Source: Candidatus Moraniibacteriota bacterium (GTDB lineage Bacteria > Patescibacteriota > Minisyncoccia > Moranbacterales > UBA9337). Taken from it: a DNA stretch of 20,266 bases. The translations under genes were made by a program, and so were the position numbers. How positions within the stretch are numbered: the first letter of the stretch is position 1; each line of letters opens with the position of its first letter. The notes under the pieces are model-generated. The model ran no database searches, was not told where the DNA came from, and saw only the letters and a list, made by a program, of their open reading frames with translations. The stretch lies in NCBI GenBank assembly GCA_018400055.1, contig JAGYNK010000029.1, positions 1 to 20,266 of the forward strand, read 5' to 3'. Below, in pieces: positions 7,433 to 14,569 of the stretch.

Positions 7433-8209
7433 TTATTTATTTAAAGAAATGATAAATTGTCGGGCAATTTTTTCCTGTCCGCTAATATTTATGTGCAAGC
7501 AGTCATAATCGCTAATATCTTCCGGTCCCAATAAGTCATAAAGATCAACTAAAATTATGTTATTCTTTCTCGCCACGGCCTCTTTTATTGCTTGATTAAA
7601 TTCTTGTACTCTAGCTTCACTTAAATTTTCCAAGTTTACCCCTATCTTATTTTCCCGACAAGAAGCATAATTGGCGGAACGCATTTTTATAAAATTAGGA
7701 TAAGTGAATAAAAAGACGGTCGTTTCAGGATTGATTTCTTTAATAATTTGAGAAAGGCATTGTTTGTAATCGGAAATTGAAGACTCGTGACCTACGATGT
7801 CAGCTCCCGGGTCAAGACTTATGAATTTTGGGTTTTCTTTCAAGGCCTTAGGCAATTGTCGCTCTAGGACATCTCTCATTTCCGCTCCGGGAAAAGCTAA
7901 ATTTACAGCCTTCAAATCGCCGGATTTTTTTAAGTGAAGATAAAGACTGTCAATCTTTGTGCCAACTGAAAAACTGTAATTTTCATTTTCTCCTTGCTTT
8001 TCACTTGAAAGATTACTGGCTCGCGTTAAACTTGAACCCAAAGCGACCAGCTTATTCTCCAAAGAAACGGAAAGAGTTTCCGTTTCAGGGAGATAGCCGG
8101 TTTCCGGTTCTTGCAAAGGCGATGTTTGCGAAGTTGGGCTTTTTTCGCAACCCGCAAAAGTAAAGATAATCAAGGGAATAAAAAATAAAATAAAAAGTTT
8201 GATTTTCAT
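7433..8209 (-). CDS. SGNH/GDSL-type hydrolase lipoprotein
   Basis: 258 residues. A signal peptide ends in the lipobox FAGC with C21 as the lipid-anchored residue, so the protein should sit on the outer face of the membrane. The fold signature is SGNH: block I VALGSSLT with candidate nucleophile S60, block II NLAFPGAEM with G108, block III at 135-137 and block V DCLHI with D236 and H239. Block III reads GAD where most enzymes have GxND, so the oxyanion Asn is apparently replaced by Asp137 or shifted. Such enzymes act as esterases or polysaccharide deacetylases; the substrate is unknown. It is the first gene of a two-gene minus-strand operon with an extended -10 promoter upstream. Confidence 0.75.
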   Translation of the reverse strand: MKIKLFILFFIPLIIFTFAGCEKSPTSQTSPLQEPETGYLPETETLSVSLENKLVALGSSLTRASNLSSEKQGENENYSFSVGTKIDSLYLHLKKSGDLKAVNLAFPGAEMRDVLERQLPKALKENPKFISLDPGADIVGHESSISDYKQCLSQIIKEINPETTVFLFTYPNFIKMRSANYASCRENKIGVNLENLSEARVQEFNQAIKEAVARKNNIILVDLYDLLGPEDISDYDCLHINISGQEKIARQFIISLNK

Positions 8210-8238
8210 ATCATTTGTGTAAAATATTTTATACCGCT

Positions 8239-8247
8239 ATTATATCA
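8239..8247 (-). promoter_or_regulatory. Extended -10 promoter for the minus-strand lipoprotein operon
   Basis: On the minus strand the sequence reads TGATATAAT, a perfect extended -10, about 30 bp before the ATG at 8209. No strong -35 is seen. Confidence 0.6.
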
Positions 8248-8321
8248 CATCTGAATAATTATAAAATATCTCGCGCAATTAAAATAAATCAAAACAACTA
8301 TTTTTTGCTGATGATTTTTAG

Positions 8322-8350
8322 TTGAAAAAAAAGTAAAATTGAGATAAAGT
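8322..8350 (+). promoter_or_regulatory. Possible promoter for leuS
   Basis: TTGAAA (8322-8327), 17 bp, TAAAGT (8345-8350). The -10 is only moderate, but this is the best match in the 173-bp gap between divergent genes. It runs directly into the 7-bp tandem repeat. Confidence 0.4.
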
Positions 8351-8380
8351 AGTAACTAGTAACTAGTAATTAGTAACTAG
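8350..8380 (+). repeat. 7-bp tandem repeat upstream of leuS
   Basis: Four copies of TAGTAAC (the third is TAGTAAT) followed by a partial TAG, ending 3 bp before the leuS ATG. The repeat occupies the place where a ribosome binding site would be. Confidence 0.85.
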
Positions 8381-8382
8381 GG

Positions 8383-11300
8383 ATGGATAAATATAATCAT
8401 AAAAAAATAGAACAGAAATGGCAGAAATATTGGGAAAAGGAAAAACTTTATAAAACTAAAGATATTTCTACAAGTTCAGGGCAGAATAAACCGAAATATT
8501 ATGTTTTGGATATGTTTCCTTATCCCTCGGGAGAAGGATTACATGTTGGTCATCCCAAAGGATATATTGCTACGGACATTTTGGCGCGTATGAAAATGAT
8601 GCAAGGATATAATGTCTTACATCCTATGGGCTGGGACGCTTTTGGTTTGCCAGCAGAAAATTATGCCATAAAAAATAAAATTCATCCACGAAAAGCAGTT
8701 GAAAAAAATATTAAAAAATTCAAGAGCCAACTGGAAAAAATCGGCTTTACTTATGATTGGTCGCGCGAAATAAACACAACTGATCCGGAATTTTATAAAA
8801 TAACCCAGTGGATGTTTTTGCAAATGTTTAAAAAAGGTCTGGCCTATGAATCCAATGAACCGGTTAATTGGTGTCCTAGCTGTAAAACAGTTTTAGCTAA
8901 TGAAGATTTAGAAAATGGAAAATGCGAAAGATGCGGATCAAAAATAGAAAAAAAACCCTTGCGACAATGGGTTTTAAAAATTACCGATTATGCAGACAAA
9001 TTATTAAAAGGATTAGATGATTTAGACTGGGAAGATTCTATTAAAGAGATGCAGGGAAACTGGATCGGTAAAAGTGTTGGCGCTACAGTTAAATTTCAAG
9101 TTATTTCTAAAAATAAAAATGTTTTAAAAAATAACAGCATGTCGGAATATGGCCAAAACCTTTCGCGGAATAGCGCGGAATTGACGCGGAATTATGCGGA
9201 ACCTCAAACTACAAAAAGTGAATTATTATATGAAAATTTAACTTATAAAATCAGAGGAATAATATTTAATGTCAAAAAAAATATCGGATTAGGCCATAAA
9301 GAAAGCGTTTATCATAACGCATTAAAAATTGAATTCGCAAAACATGGATTATTTTTTGAATCTGAAAAGCAAATTGATATTAAATATGAAGGTAAAAAAA
9401 TAGGAACCTATCAGCCTGATTTTGTTATAGAAAATAAAGTTTTAATTGAATTAAAAGCATTACCCAAAATTGGCAGACAGCAATTAAATCAAGCTTGGAC
9501 GTACTTAAAAGGCAGTGATTATAAATTAGCATTTTTGGTTAATTTTGGAACCGCGGATTTAGAAATAAAAAGAATGATTTATGATATAGCAAGAAATCAA
9601 AATAATAATTCAGCAGAGTCTGCGTTCAGTCTGCGAGAGTCAGCGACTTCGTTAGAAGTATTTACAACAAGACCCGATACTTTATTTGGCTGCACTTATA
9701 TGGTTGTTTCACCGGAACATGAATTAATTAAAAAACTTTCTAAGTTTTGTCATTCTGAACTTGATTCAGAATCTCAAAAAAATAAGAATAAGATCCCGGA
9801 TCAAGTCCGGGATGACGCATTGCCGATTAGGAATTTGGAAGAAGTTGAGAAATATATAAAAAAAGCAAAAAATAAATCTGACTTGGAACGGACAGATTTA
9901 GCTAAAGAAAAAACCGGAGTGGAACTGAAAGGAATCAAAGCCATTAATCCGGTTAATAACGAAGAAATTCCAATTTGGGTAGCGGATTATGTCTTGGCTT
10001 CCTATGGAACCGGCGCGATTATGTCTGTTCCGGCTCATGATAAAAGGGATTTTGAATTTGCTAAAAAATATAATTTGCCGATAAAACAAGTCACAAGGTC
10101 ATCAGAAAAGAAATGTCTGATTATTCATGGTTCACCAAAAAAAGATATGAGCAGAGATTCTGATTATGTGCCAGAAAATATTAAGCATTGGCTGGGATGG
10201 TTAAAAAATGAATTAGATAAGAAAGGATATAAAATTCATAATCCTCAAATGCCAATGCCGTGGAAGCCAGATTACAATAAATGGAAAAGGCAGATAAAAA
10301 AAATCAATATTGATGAAAACACTACTATTGTTGGGCATAGCGCAGGAGGAGCTTTTGCTGTACGTTGGTTAAGTGAAAATAAAAAGAAGATTGATAAATT
10401 AATTTTAGTCGCAGCGGGATTACAAAAAGAAGAAGGAAATGAAAGATTGCATAAGTTATATGACTTTAAAATAGATAAAAAAATAAGAAATAGAGTTAAT
10501 GATATAATAATTTTTGTTTCAAATGATAGAGATTACAGAGTTCAAAATTCTAAAATATACAGTAAGGAATTAAATGGAAGATTGATGTATCTTGAAAATA
10601 GAAAGCATTTCACAATAAAAGACAATCCAGCAAACAAAGAATTCCCAGAATTATTAGATGAAATTTTAAGGCAAGACTTAAAGGAAGCGTTTACTGGCGA
10701 TGGTGTTAATATTAATTCCGGTTTTTTAGACGGATTAAAAACGGCCGAGGCTAAAAATAAAATTACTGAATGGCTGGAGAAAAATAAAATCGGCAAAAAA
10801 GCAATAAATTATAAACTTCGTGATTGGGTGTTTTCCCGACAAAGATATTGGGGAGAGCCTATCCCGATTATTCATTGTAAAAAGTGTGGAGCGGTAGCAG
10901 TGCCGGAAAAATATTTGCCGGTAAAACTTCCGGAAGTAAAAAATTATAAGCCGACCGGAACAGGTGAGTCTCCACTGGCAAATATTAAAAATTGGGTAAA
11001 TGTAAAATGTCCCAAATGCGGAGGACCAGCCAAAAGAGAAACCAATACTATGCCACAGTGGGCTGGGTCTAGTTGGTATTATCTTGCATACTTAATCAGG
11101 AAGCAAGAAGCAAAAAACAAAAAACAAGAATATATTTTAAATAAAAAGAAAATTAATCATTGGATGCCGGTTGATTTTTATGTAGGCGGAGCGGAACACG
11201 CCACGCGTCATTTGATTTACGCTCGTTTTTGGCACAAATTTTTATACGACATTAAAGTTGTCGGTAGCAAAGAACCGTTTAAAAAATTAAAGCATGTCGG

Positions 11301-12003
11301 ATTAATTTTAGCAGAAGACGGGCGAAAAATGAGCAAGCGCTGGGGTAACGTGATAAATCCGGAAGATATCGTGAAAAAATACGGAGCAGATAACCTAAGA
11401 GTATATGAAATGTTTATGGGACCGTTTAGTCAGCCGGTTGAGTGGAATACAAACGGATTGATAGGAACTAGAAGATTTCTTGAAAAAGTTTATAAACTGC
11501 GAATGAAAGCGAATAATAAAGCGAATGGCACGAATGCGAATGAACAGCTGGAAATTTTATTGCATCAAACAATAAAAAAAGTGACAGAAGATATTGAGAG
11601 TTTTGATTTTAATACGGCCATTTCCCAGCTTATGATTTTAACGAATACTATGGAGAAGGAAAAAACCATCTCAATCACCAGCTACCGATTACTAATTATC
11701 TTACTATCTCCTTTCGCGCCGCATACAGCGGAAGAATTATGGGAAAAACTGGGAAATAAAAAATCCATATTTTTACAGCCTTGGCCCAAACATAACCCGG
11801 AGTTCATAAAAGAAAAGGAAATAGAATTAGTCATTCAGATAAACGGAAAAGTAAGAGATAAAATAAAAGTTTCAGCTGACATTTCTGAAAATGAAGCTAA
11901 AAAAATCGCTCTGGAAAGTGAAAAAATTAAAAAATGGACCAAAGGCGAGAAAATTAAGAAAATTATTTTTGTGAAAGACCGGCTAGTGAACATAGCTATT
12001 TAA
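8383..12003 (+). CDS. leuS: Leucyl-tRNA synthetase with three insertions in the editing domain
   Basis: 1206 residues against about 800-870 normally. Class I synthetase that charges tRNA-Leu with leucine. Visible: HVGH at 54-57 (HIGH motif), zinc-binding C164-x2-C167 and C181-x2-C184, editing-domain TTRPDTLFG near 428-436 and YGTGAIMSVPAHDKRDFEFA, catalytic-core WVFSRQRYWGEPIP, a second zinc-ribbon (HCKKCG ... CPKCGG), KMSKR at 982-986, and the C-terminal NGKVRDKI segment. All lie in the right order and one frame. The excess length is three blocks: about 241-424, 456-478 and 571-768. Without them the protein is about 800 residues. Catalytic and editing motifs on both sides are intact, so the enzyme is probably functional. 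No Shine-Dalgarno; the start matches the family N-terminus. Confidence 0.95.
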   Translation: MDKYNHKKIEQKWQKYWEKEKLYKTKDISTSSGQNKPKYYVLDMFPYPSGEGLHVGHPKGYIATDILARMKMMQGYNVLHPMGWDAFGLPAENYAIKNKIHPRKAVEKNIKKFKSQLEKIGFTYDWSREINTTDPEFYKITQWMFLQMFKKGLAYESNEPVNWCPSCKTVLANEDLENGKCERCGSKIEKKPLRQWVLKITDYADKLLKGLDDLDWEDSIKEMQGNWIGKSVGATVKFQVISKNKNVLKNNSMSEYGQNLSRNSAELTRNYAEPQTTKSELLYENLTYKIRGIIFNVKKNIGLGHKESVYHNALKIEFAKHGLFFESEKQIDIKYEGKKIGTYQPDFVIENKVLIELKALPKIGRQQLNQAWTYLKGSDYKLAFLVNFGTADLEIKRMIYDIARNQNNNSAESAFSLRESATSLEVFTTRPDTLFGCTYMVVSPEHELIKKLSKFCHSELDSESQKNKNKIPDQVRDDALPIRNLEEVEKYIKKAKNKSDLERTDLAKEKTGVELKGIKAINPVNNEEIPIWVADYVLASYGTGAIMSVPAHDKRDFEFAKKYNLPIKQVTRSSEKKCLIIHGSPKKDMSRDSDYVPENIKHWLGWLKNELDKKGYKIHNPQMPMPWKPDYNKWKRQIKKINIDENTTIVGHSAGGAFAVRWLSENKKKIDKLILVAAGLQKEEGNERLHKLYDFKIDKKIRNRVNDIIIFVSNDRDYRVQNSKIYSKELNGRLMYLENRKHFTIKDNPANKEFPELLDEILRQDLKEAFTGDGVNINSGFLDGLKTAEAKNKITEWLEKNKIGKKAINYKLRDWVFSRQRYWGEPIPIIHCKKCGAVAVPEKYLPVKLPEVKNYKPTGTGESPLANIKNWVNVKCPKCGGPAKRETNTMPQWAGSSWYYLAYLIRKQEAKNKKQEYILNKKKINHWMPVDFYVGGAEHATRHLIYARFWHKFLYDIKVVGSKEPFKKLKHVGLILAEDGRKMSKRWGNVINPEDIVKKYGADNLRVYEMFMGPFSQPVEWNTNGLIGTRRFLEKVYKLRMKANNKANGTNANEQLEILLHQTIKKVTEDIESFDFNTAISQLMILTNTMEKEKTISITSYRLLIILLSPFAPHTAEELWEKLGNKKSIFLQPWPKHNPEFIKEKEIELVIQINGKVRDKIKVSADISENEAKKIALESEKIKKWTKGEKIKKIIFVKDRLVNIAI
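9103..9654 (+). other. Insertion 1 in leuS: GxxExxY / PD-(D/E)XK-like domain
   Basis: About 184 residues inserted in the CP1 editing domain just before EVFTTRPDTLFG. The domain has G304-H-K-E307-S-V-Y310, which gives the GxxExxY family its name, and then PDF with D346 and E356-L-K358, a PD-(D/E)XK nuclease-like set. The family is widespread as stand-alone small proteins of unknown function. The segment begins with an in-frame ATG (9139) and short imperfect repeats of GCGGAAT (9162-9201). It ends in repeated agtctgcg/gagagtcagcg sequence (about 9618-9648). These flanks suggest a mobile or captured unit; that is inference. Confidence 0.75.
9749..9816 (+). repeat. Insertion 2 in leuS: REP-like palindromic repeat in frame
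   Basis: A 68-bp element bounded by gtcat and atgac. It contains two hairpins: ttctga (9753-9758) with tcagaa (9766-9771), and tcccgga (9794-9800) with tccggga (9806-9812). In this frame it encodes CHSELDSESQ ... IPDQVRDD (residues 456-478). Peptides of this form recur as translated dispersed repeats in unrelated bacterial genomes. It keeps the leuS frame and sits in a loop after PEHELIKKL. Confidence 0.85.
10093..10686 (+). other. Insertion 3 in leuS: alpha/beta hydrolase domain
   Basis: About 198 residues between NLPIKQV and AFTGDGVNINSGF of the editing domain. The sequence starts KKCLIIHGSPKK (first strand and HG oxyanion motif), has the nucleophile elbow GHSAGG with S653, a candidate acid D715 or D717 in SNDRDY, and a candidate catalytic H742 in RKHF. 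This order fits the small RBBP9/YdeN type of serine hydrolases. The triad appears complete, so the domain may be active. Substrate unknown. Confidence 0.8.
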
Positions 12004-12028
12004 TGATATTAATTAAGACTGTAAAAGT

Positions 12029-13183
12029 ATGAAAATAAATGCCCCAAGTTTTGAAAGTTCTCTTTTAAAAGATCAAAAGATTGAAAAGAGAAAAAAAATT
12101 AGCAAGGAAAAATTAAGCCGAAGAAATTTTTTAAAGCTGGCCGGGGCGACAACTTTAACGATGGTGGGATCTAAGACTATCGCAGATTATGAAAAAATAG
12201 CTGATACTTTGGATAATTTAATAAGTTTTTTTCAGGAAGAAAATGAAAGCGAAATTGAGGAAGTTGAAAAAATAGAAGACATTATCCAAAATAAAGAGAT
12301 AAAATTAGCTCCCGAAGAAGTACAGGAGCAAGAAGATTATAAAAATATAAATGAAATTTTTAAAATGGGATTGGATGAGCCAATTGAGATTAATATAAAT
12401 AATTCTTTAGCTACTCAAAAATATTGGGAAGAACAACATAGTAAAAATCCAAAATATGTGAATAGTTTAAAAACAGCCTTTAAGGGAATAGAAAAATATG
12501 AAGATAATTTAAAAAAAATCTTTAAAGAAGAGGAAGTGCCGGAAAAATTTATGTATTTGGCTATTCCTGAAAGCTATTGGAATTGGAAAAAAAGACCTGG
12601 TAGGATAGCTAGAGGTCCCTATCAATTCACTAAAGGAACTGGAAGAAAATTTGGCTTAAAAATAGACGGAGAAAATGATGAGAGATTTGATCCTCTAAAA
12701 AGTGGTCGGGCTTGCGCTAAATATTTAAAATATCTCTACAAGGAAACAGGGAATTGGGATCTTGCTCTAGCAGGTTATAACGGAGGTCTTATTTGGGGTT
12801 ACTTAAAACACGAAAAACAAAAAAAAGAAAAAGGAGAAATAAGTTATGAAAATTTTTTAGCTTATATGGAAAACCAAGCCAGAAAAGAAAAAGAAAAAAT
12901 TTTAAAAAAGAAACATTTTTCCTATAGAGTCAGAAAAAAAGATACTATCTGGAGGATAGCTAAATGTTTTAAAGTTAACATAGAAAAATTAAAAAAAGAT
13001 AACAATATTGGACAGGATAATAAAATAAAAATAGGTCAGAAATTAAAAATTTCTTTTAAAGAAGAAAAAATTAAAGAAATCTACAAAGTAAAAATGAATA
13101 GATATATAGAAAATTTAAATTATCCGCCAAAGTTTAATGCCGTAATAAAATTAATAAACGAAGGTTTTATTGAACGTAGCTAG
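12029..13183 (+). CDS. Tat-signal lytic transglycosylase with LysM domain
   Basis: 384 residues. The N-terminus is long and basic and carries a consensus twin-arginine motif SRRNFLK (30-36) before a hydrophobic stretch (LAGATTLTMVG), which predicts Tat export. A Glu-rich linker follows. The SLT/MltD-like catalytic region includes AIPES with probable catalytic E181, ARGPYQFTKGTGRKFGL, and LALAGYNGG (246-253). A single LysM module is at about 299-341 (YRVRKKDTIWRIAKCF ... IGQKLKI), which binds peptidoglycan. It cleaves glycan strands and could act in division, growth or host-cell attack. It follows leuS by 25 bp and may be co-transcribed. A Tat signal on a lytic transglycosylase is unusual. Confidence 0.85.
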   Translation: MKINAPSFESSLLKDQKIEKRKKISKEKLSRRNFLKLAGATTLTMVGSKTIADYEKIADTLDNLISFFQEENESEIEEVEKIEDIIQNKEIKLAPEEVQEQEDYKNINEIFKMGLDEPIEININNSLATQKYWEEQHSKNPKYVNSLKTAFKGIEKYEDNLKKIFKEEEVPEKFMYLAIPESYWNWKKRPGRIARGPYQFTKGTGRKFGLKIDGENDERFDPLKSGRACAKYLKYLYKETGNWDLALAGYNGGLIWGYLKHEKQKKEKGEISYENFLAYMENQARKEKEKILKKKHFSYRVRKKDTIWRIAKCFKVNIEKLKKDNNIGQDNKIKIGQKLKISFKEEKIKEIYKVKMNRYIENLNYPPKFNAVIKLINEGFIERS

Positions 13184-13214
13184 AGAAATATAAATTTCCC
13201 AGAGGCAGGCGTAA

Positions 13215-13238
13215 ACGTAATTATGAACGTAATTACGT
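13215..13238. repeat. Inverted repeat downstream of the lytic transglycosylase
   Basis: Arms acgtaatta (13215-13223) and taattacgt (13230-13238), 9 bp perfect, loop tgaacg. No T-run follows on either strand, so it may mark the transcript end or bind protein. Its role is not clear. Confidence 0.55.
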
Positions 13239-13308
13239 GAAGCTTAAAAAATATCCCGTCATTTGACAGGATCATTACCCAAAAGAAATTAAAATTTAGA
13301 AAGATAAT

Positions 13309-13356
13309 AAAAAAGTCCCGCCAGAGCTTGCTTAAGATTCAAGCAAGATGACGGGA
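13309..13356 (-). terminator. Intrinsic terminator for the minus-strand small membrane gene
   Basis: A long interrupted stem: tcccg (13316-13320) with cggga (13352-13356) outside, and cttgctt (13327-13333) with aagcaag (13341-13347) inside. Read on the minus strand it is followed by CTTTTTT, 23 bp past the gene stop. Confidence 0.75.
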
Positions 13357-13378
13357 GACGGAAGGAGGAGAGGGAATT

Positions 13379-13573
13379 TTAGTTTAGTACACTGCACAGC
13401 ACATGCAGTGTATATAATGCCCACGGGAGCGCGAATACAAACGCGCACCCGATTCCGGCCTCAATAAAAATCAGCCAGAATTTTTTCTTTCTATATTTTT
13501 TAAAAATAGTAACACGAAGGAGGAATACTCCTCCAAAAATTGCTATTATAAGGAACAATATGGTGCTTTCCAT
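13379..13573 (-). CDS. Small two-helix membrane protein
   Basis: 64 residues, not recognised. Two hydrophobic segments (about 3-22 and 34-59) flank a very basic loop (FKKYRKKK), so it is an inner-membrane protein with the loop probably cytoplasmic. It is accepted as a gene because of a perfect AGGAGG seven bases before the ATG, a near-consensus promoter and a terminator just past the stop. It is divergent from uppP, with only 77 bp between the two starts. Function unknown; its size and strong expression signals resemble small stress or regulatory membrane proteins. Confidence 0.65.
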   Translation of the reverse strand: MESTILFLIIAIFGGVFLLRVTIFKKYRKKKFWLIFIEAGIGCAFVFALPWALYTLHVLCSVLN

Positions 13574-13612
13574 GTTTTTTCCTCCTGAAGAACATTTTTA
13601 TTTTAATAATTC

Positions 13613-13641
13613 ATCATACTCTAATTTTTTAATTTTGTCAA
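13613..13641 (-). promoter_or_regulatory. Near-consensus promoter for the small membrane gene
   Basis: On the minus strand TTGACA (13636-13641), 17 bp, TATGAT (13613-13618), followed by a short leader with AGGAGG (13581-13586). One of the strongest sigma70-like promoters in the window. Confidence 0.75.
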
Positions 13642-13650
13642 GCATATTTA

Positions 13651-14490
13651 ATGGAAATTTTTCAATCAGCTTTTTTAGGCTTTATACAAGGCATTAGCGA
13701 GTTTTTACCTATTTCTTCTTCGGGGCATTTAATTATCGCACCCTGGATTTTTAATTGGAAAGATCCCGGGCTGACTTTTGACATAGCTTTGCATTTCGGA
13801 ACCCTTTTGGCAGTGGTCGTTTATTTTTATAAAGAATGGGCGACTATATTCAGACTGGCATTTAGCGCAATAATCAGACGAATCCCAAATTCTAAATTAA
13901 AAGCAATCTGTGAAATGCGAACTGTGAACCTTGAACTACAAACCAACTTCCTCTGGGTCATAATCATTGCCACTATTCCCGGAGTTTTGGCGGGACTGTT
14001 TTTAGAAAATTTGGCGGAGACGATTTTTCGCCACCCTTTGCTTATCGCTTTTAATTTATTTTTTTGGGGATTGGTTTTATACTTAGCCGATGAATATTTT
14101 CCGCGCAGCAGGAGTTTAAAAGAAATAAATTTTACGGACGGGATTTTAATCGGTTTGGCGCAGGCGCTGGCAATTATTCCGGGAACTTCCCGTTCAGGAA
14201 TTACTATCACAACTGGATTAGCCAGGGGATTAAATCGGACAACTTCAGCCCGCTTTTCATTTTTAATGCTTACTCCTATAGTTTTTGGAGCCAGCATTTT
14301 AAAAACTTCGGAATTGATTTCCGGTTTCAATTTATCTATGATGCTGGGAATTGTTTTTTCAGCCGCCAGCGGCTATCTGGCTATAAAATATTTAATTAAA
14401 TTCGTAGAAAAATCCAGCTATAAAATTTTCTTTTGGTATCGTTTGGCGTTAGCCCTTTTTATCGCCCTTTTTTATGTGACTATAAAATAA
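13651..14490 (+). CDS. uppP: Undecaprenyl-diphosphatase
   Basis: 279 residues, normal length for UppP/BacA. This polytopic membrane enzyme removes one phosphate from undecaprenyl pyrophosphate, so the lipid carrier is recycled for peptidoglycan and other surface polymers. Both signature motifs are intact: EFLPISSSGHL (17-27, with E17 and H26) and PGTSRSGIT (177-185, with R181). Around residues 76-95 there is a polar stretch (RRIPNSKLKAICEMRTVN) longer than the usual loop before the LWVIIIATIPG helix; it may be a small in-frame insertion. No Shine-Dalgarno is visible before the ATG, and the promoter on this strand is unclear, so translation could be leaderless. Confidence 0.93.
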   Translation: MEIFQSAFLGFIQGISEFLPISSSGHLIIAPWIFNWKDPGLTFDIALHFGTLLAVVVYFYKEWATIFRLAFSAIIRRIPNSKLKAICEMRTVNLELQTNFLWVIIIATIPGVLAGLFLENLAETIFRHPLLIAFNLFFWGLVLYLADEYFPRSRSLKEINFTDGILIGLAQALAIIPGTSRSGITITTGLARGLNRTTSARFSFLMLTPIVFGASILKTSELISGFNLSMMLGIVFSAASGYLAIKYLIKFVEKSSYKIFFWYRLALALFIALFYVTIK

Positions 14491-14500
14491 AGGCTAATTG

Positions 14501-14509
14501 TGTTATAAT
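14501..14509 (+). promoter_or_regulatory. Extended -10 promoter for the ABC exporter operon
   Basis: TGTTATAAT, a perfect extended -10, 61 bp before the ATG at 14570. The predicted start of transcription near 14516 would put the 16-bp palindrome in the leader. Confidence 0.65.
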
Positions 14510-14534
14510 ATTCACAGACAAGCGTGTAAAAATA

Positions 14535-14550
14535 AAAAGCGCGCGCTTTT
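14535..14550. promoter_or_regulatory. 16-bp perfect palindrome in the ABC exporter leader
   Basis: AAAAGCGCGCGCTTTT reads the same on both strands and lies about 26 bp after the extended -10 and 19 bp before the ATG. It is much more GC-rich than its surroundings. It could be an operator for a dimeric repressor; no regulator gene is adjacent. Confidence 0.45.
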
Positions 14551-14569
14551 GCATTAGAAATAAATGTAA

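Noticed and set aside
8383..12003. Intein in leuS
   Set aside because: The inserts lack intein splice motifs (N-terminal Cys block A, TxxH block B, HN-C/S/T end) and match other families.
13827..14330. 167-codon open frame antisense to uppP
   Set aside because: It lies wholly inside uppP, which has full family motifs, and has no start signals of its own.
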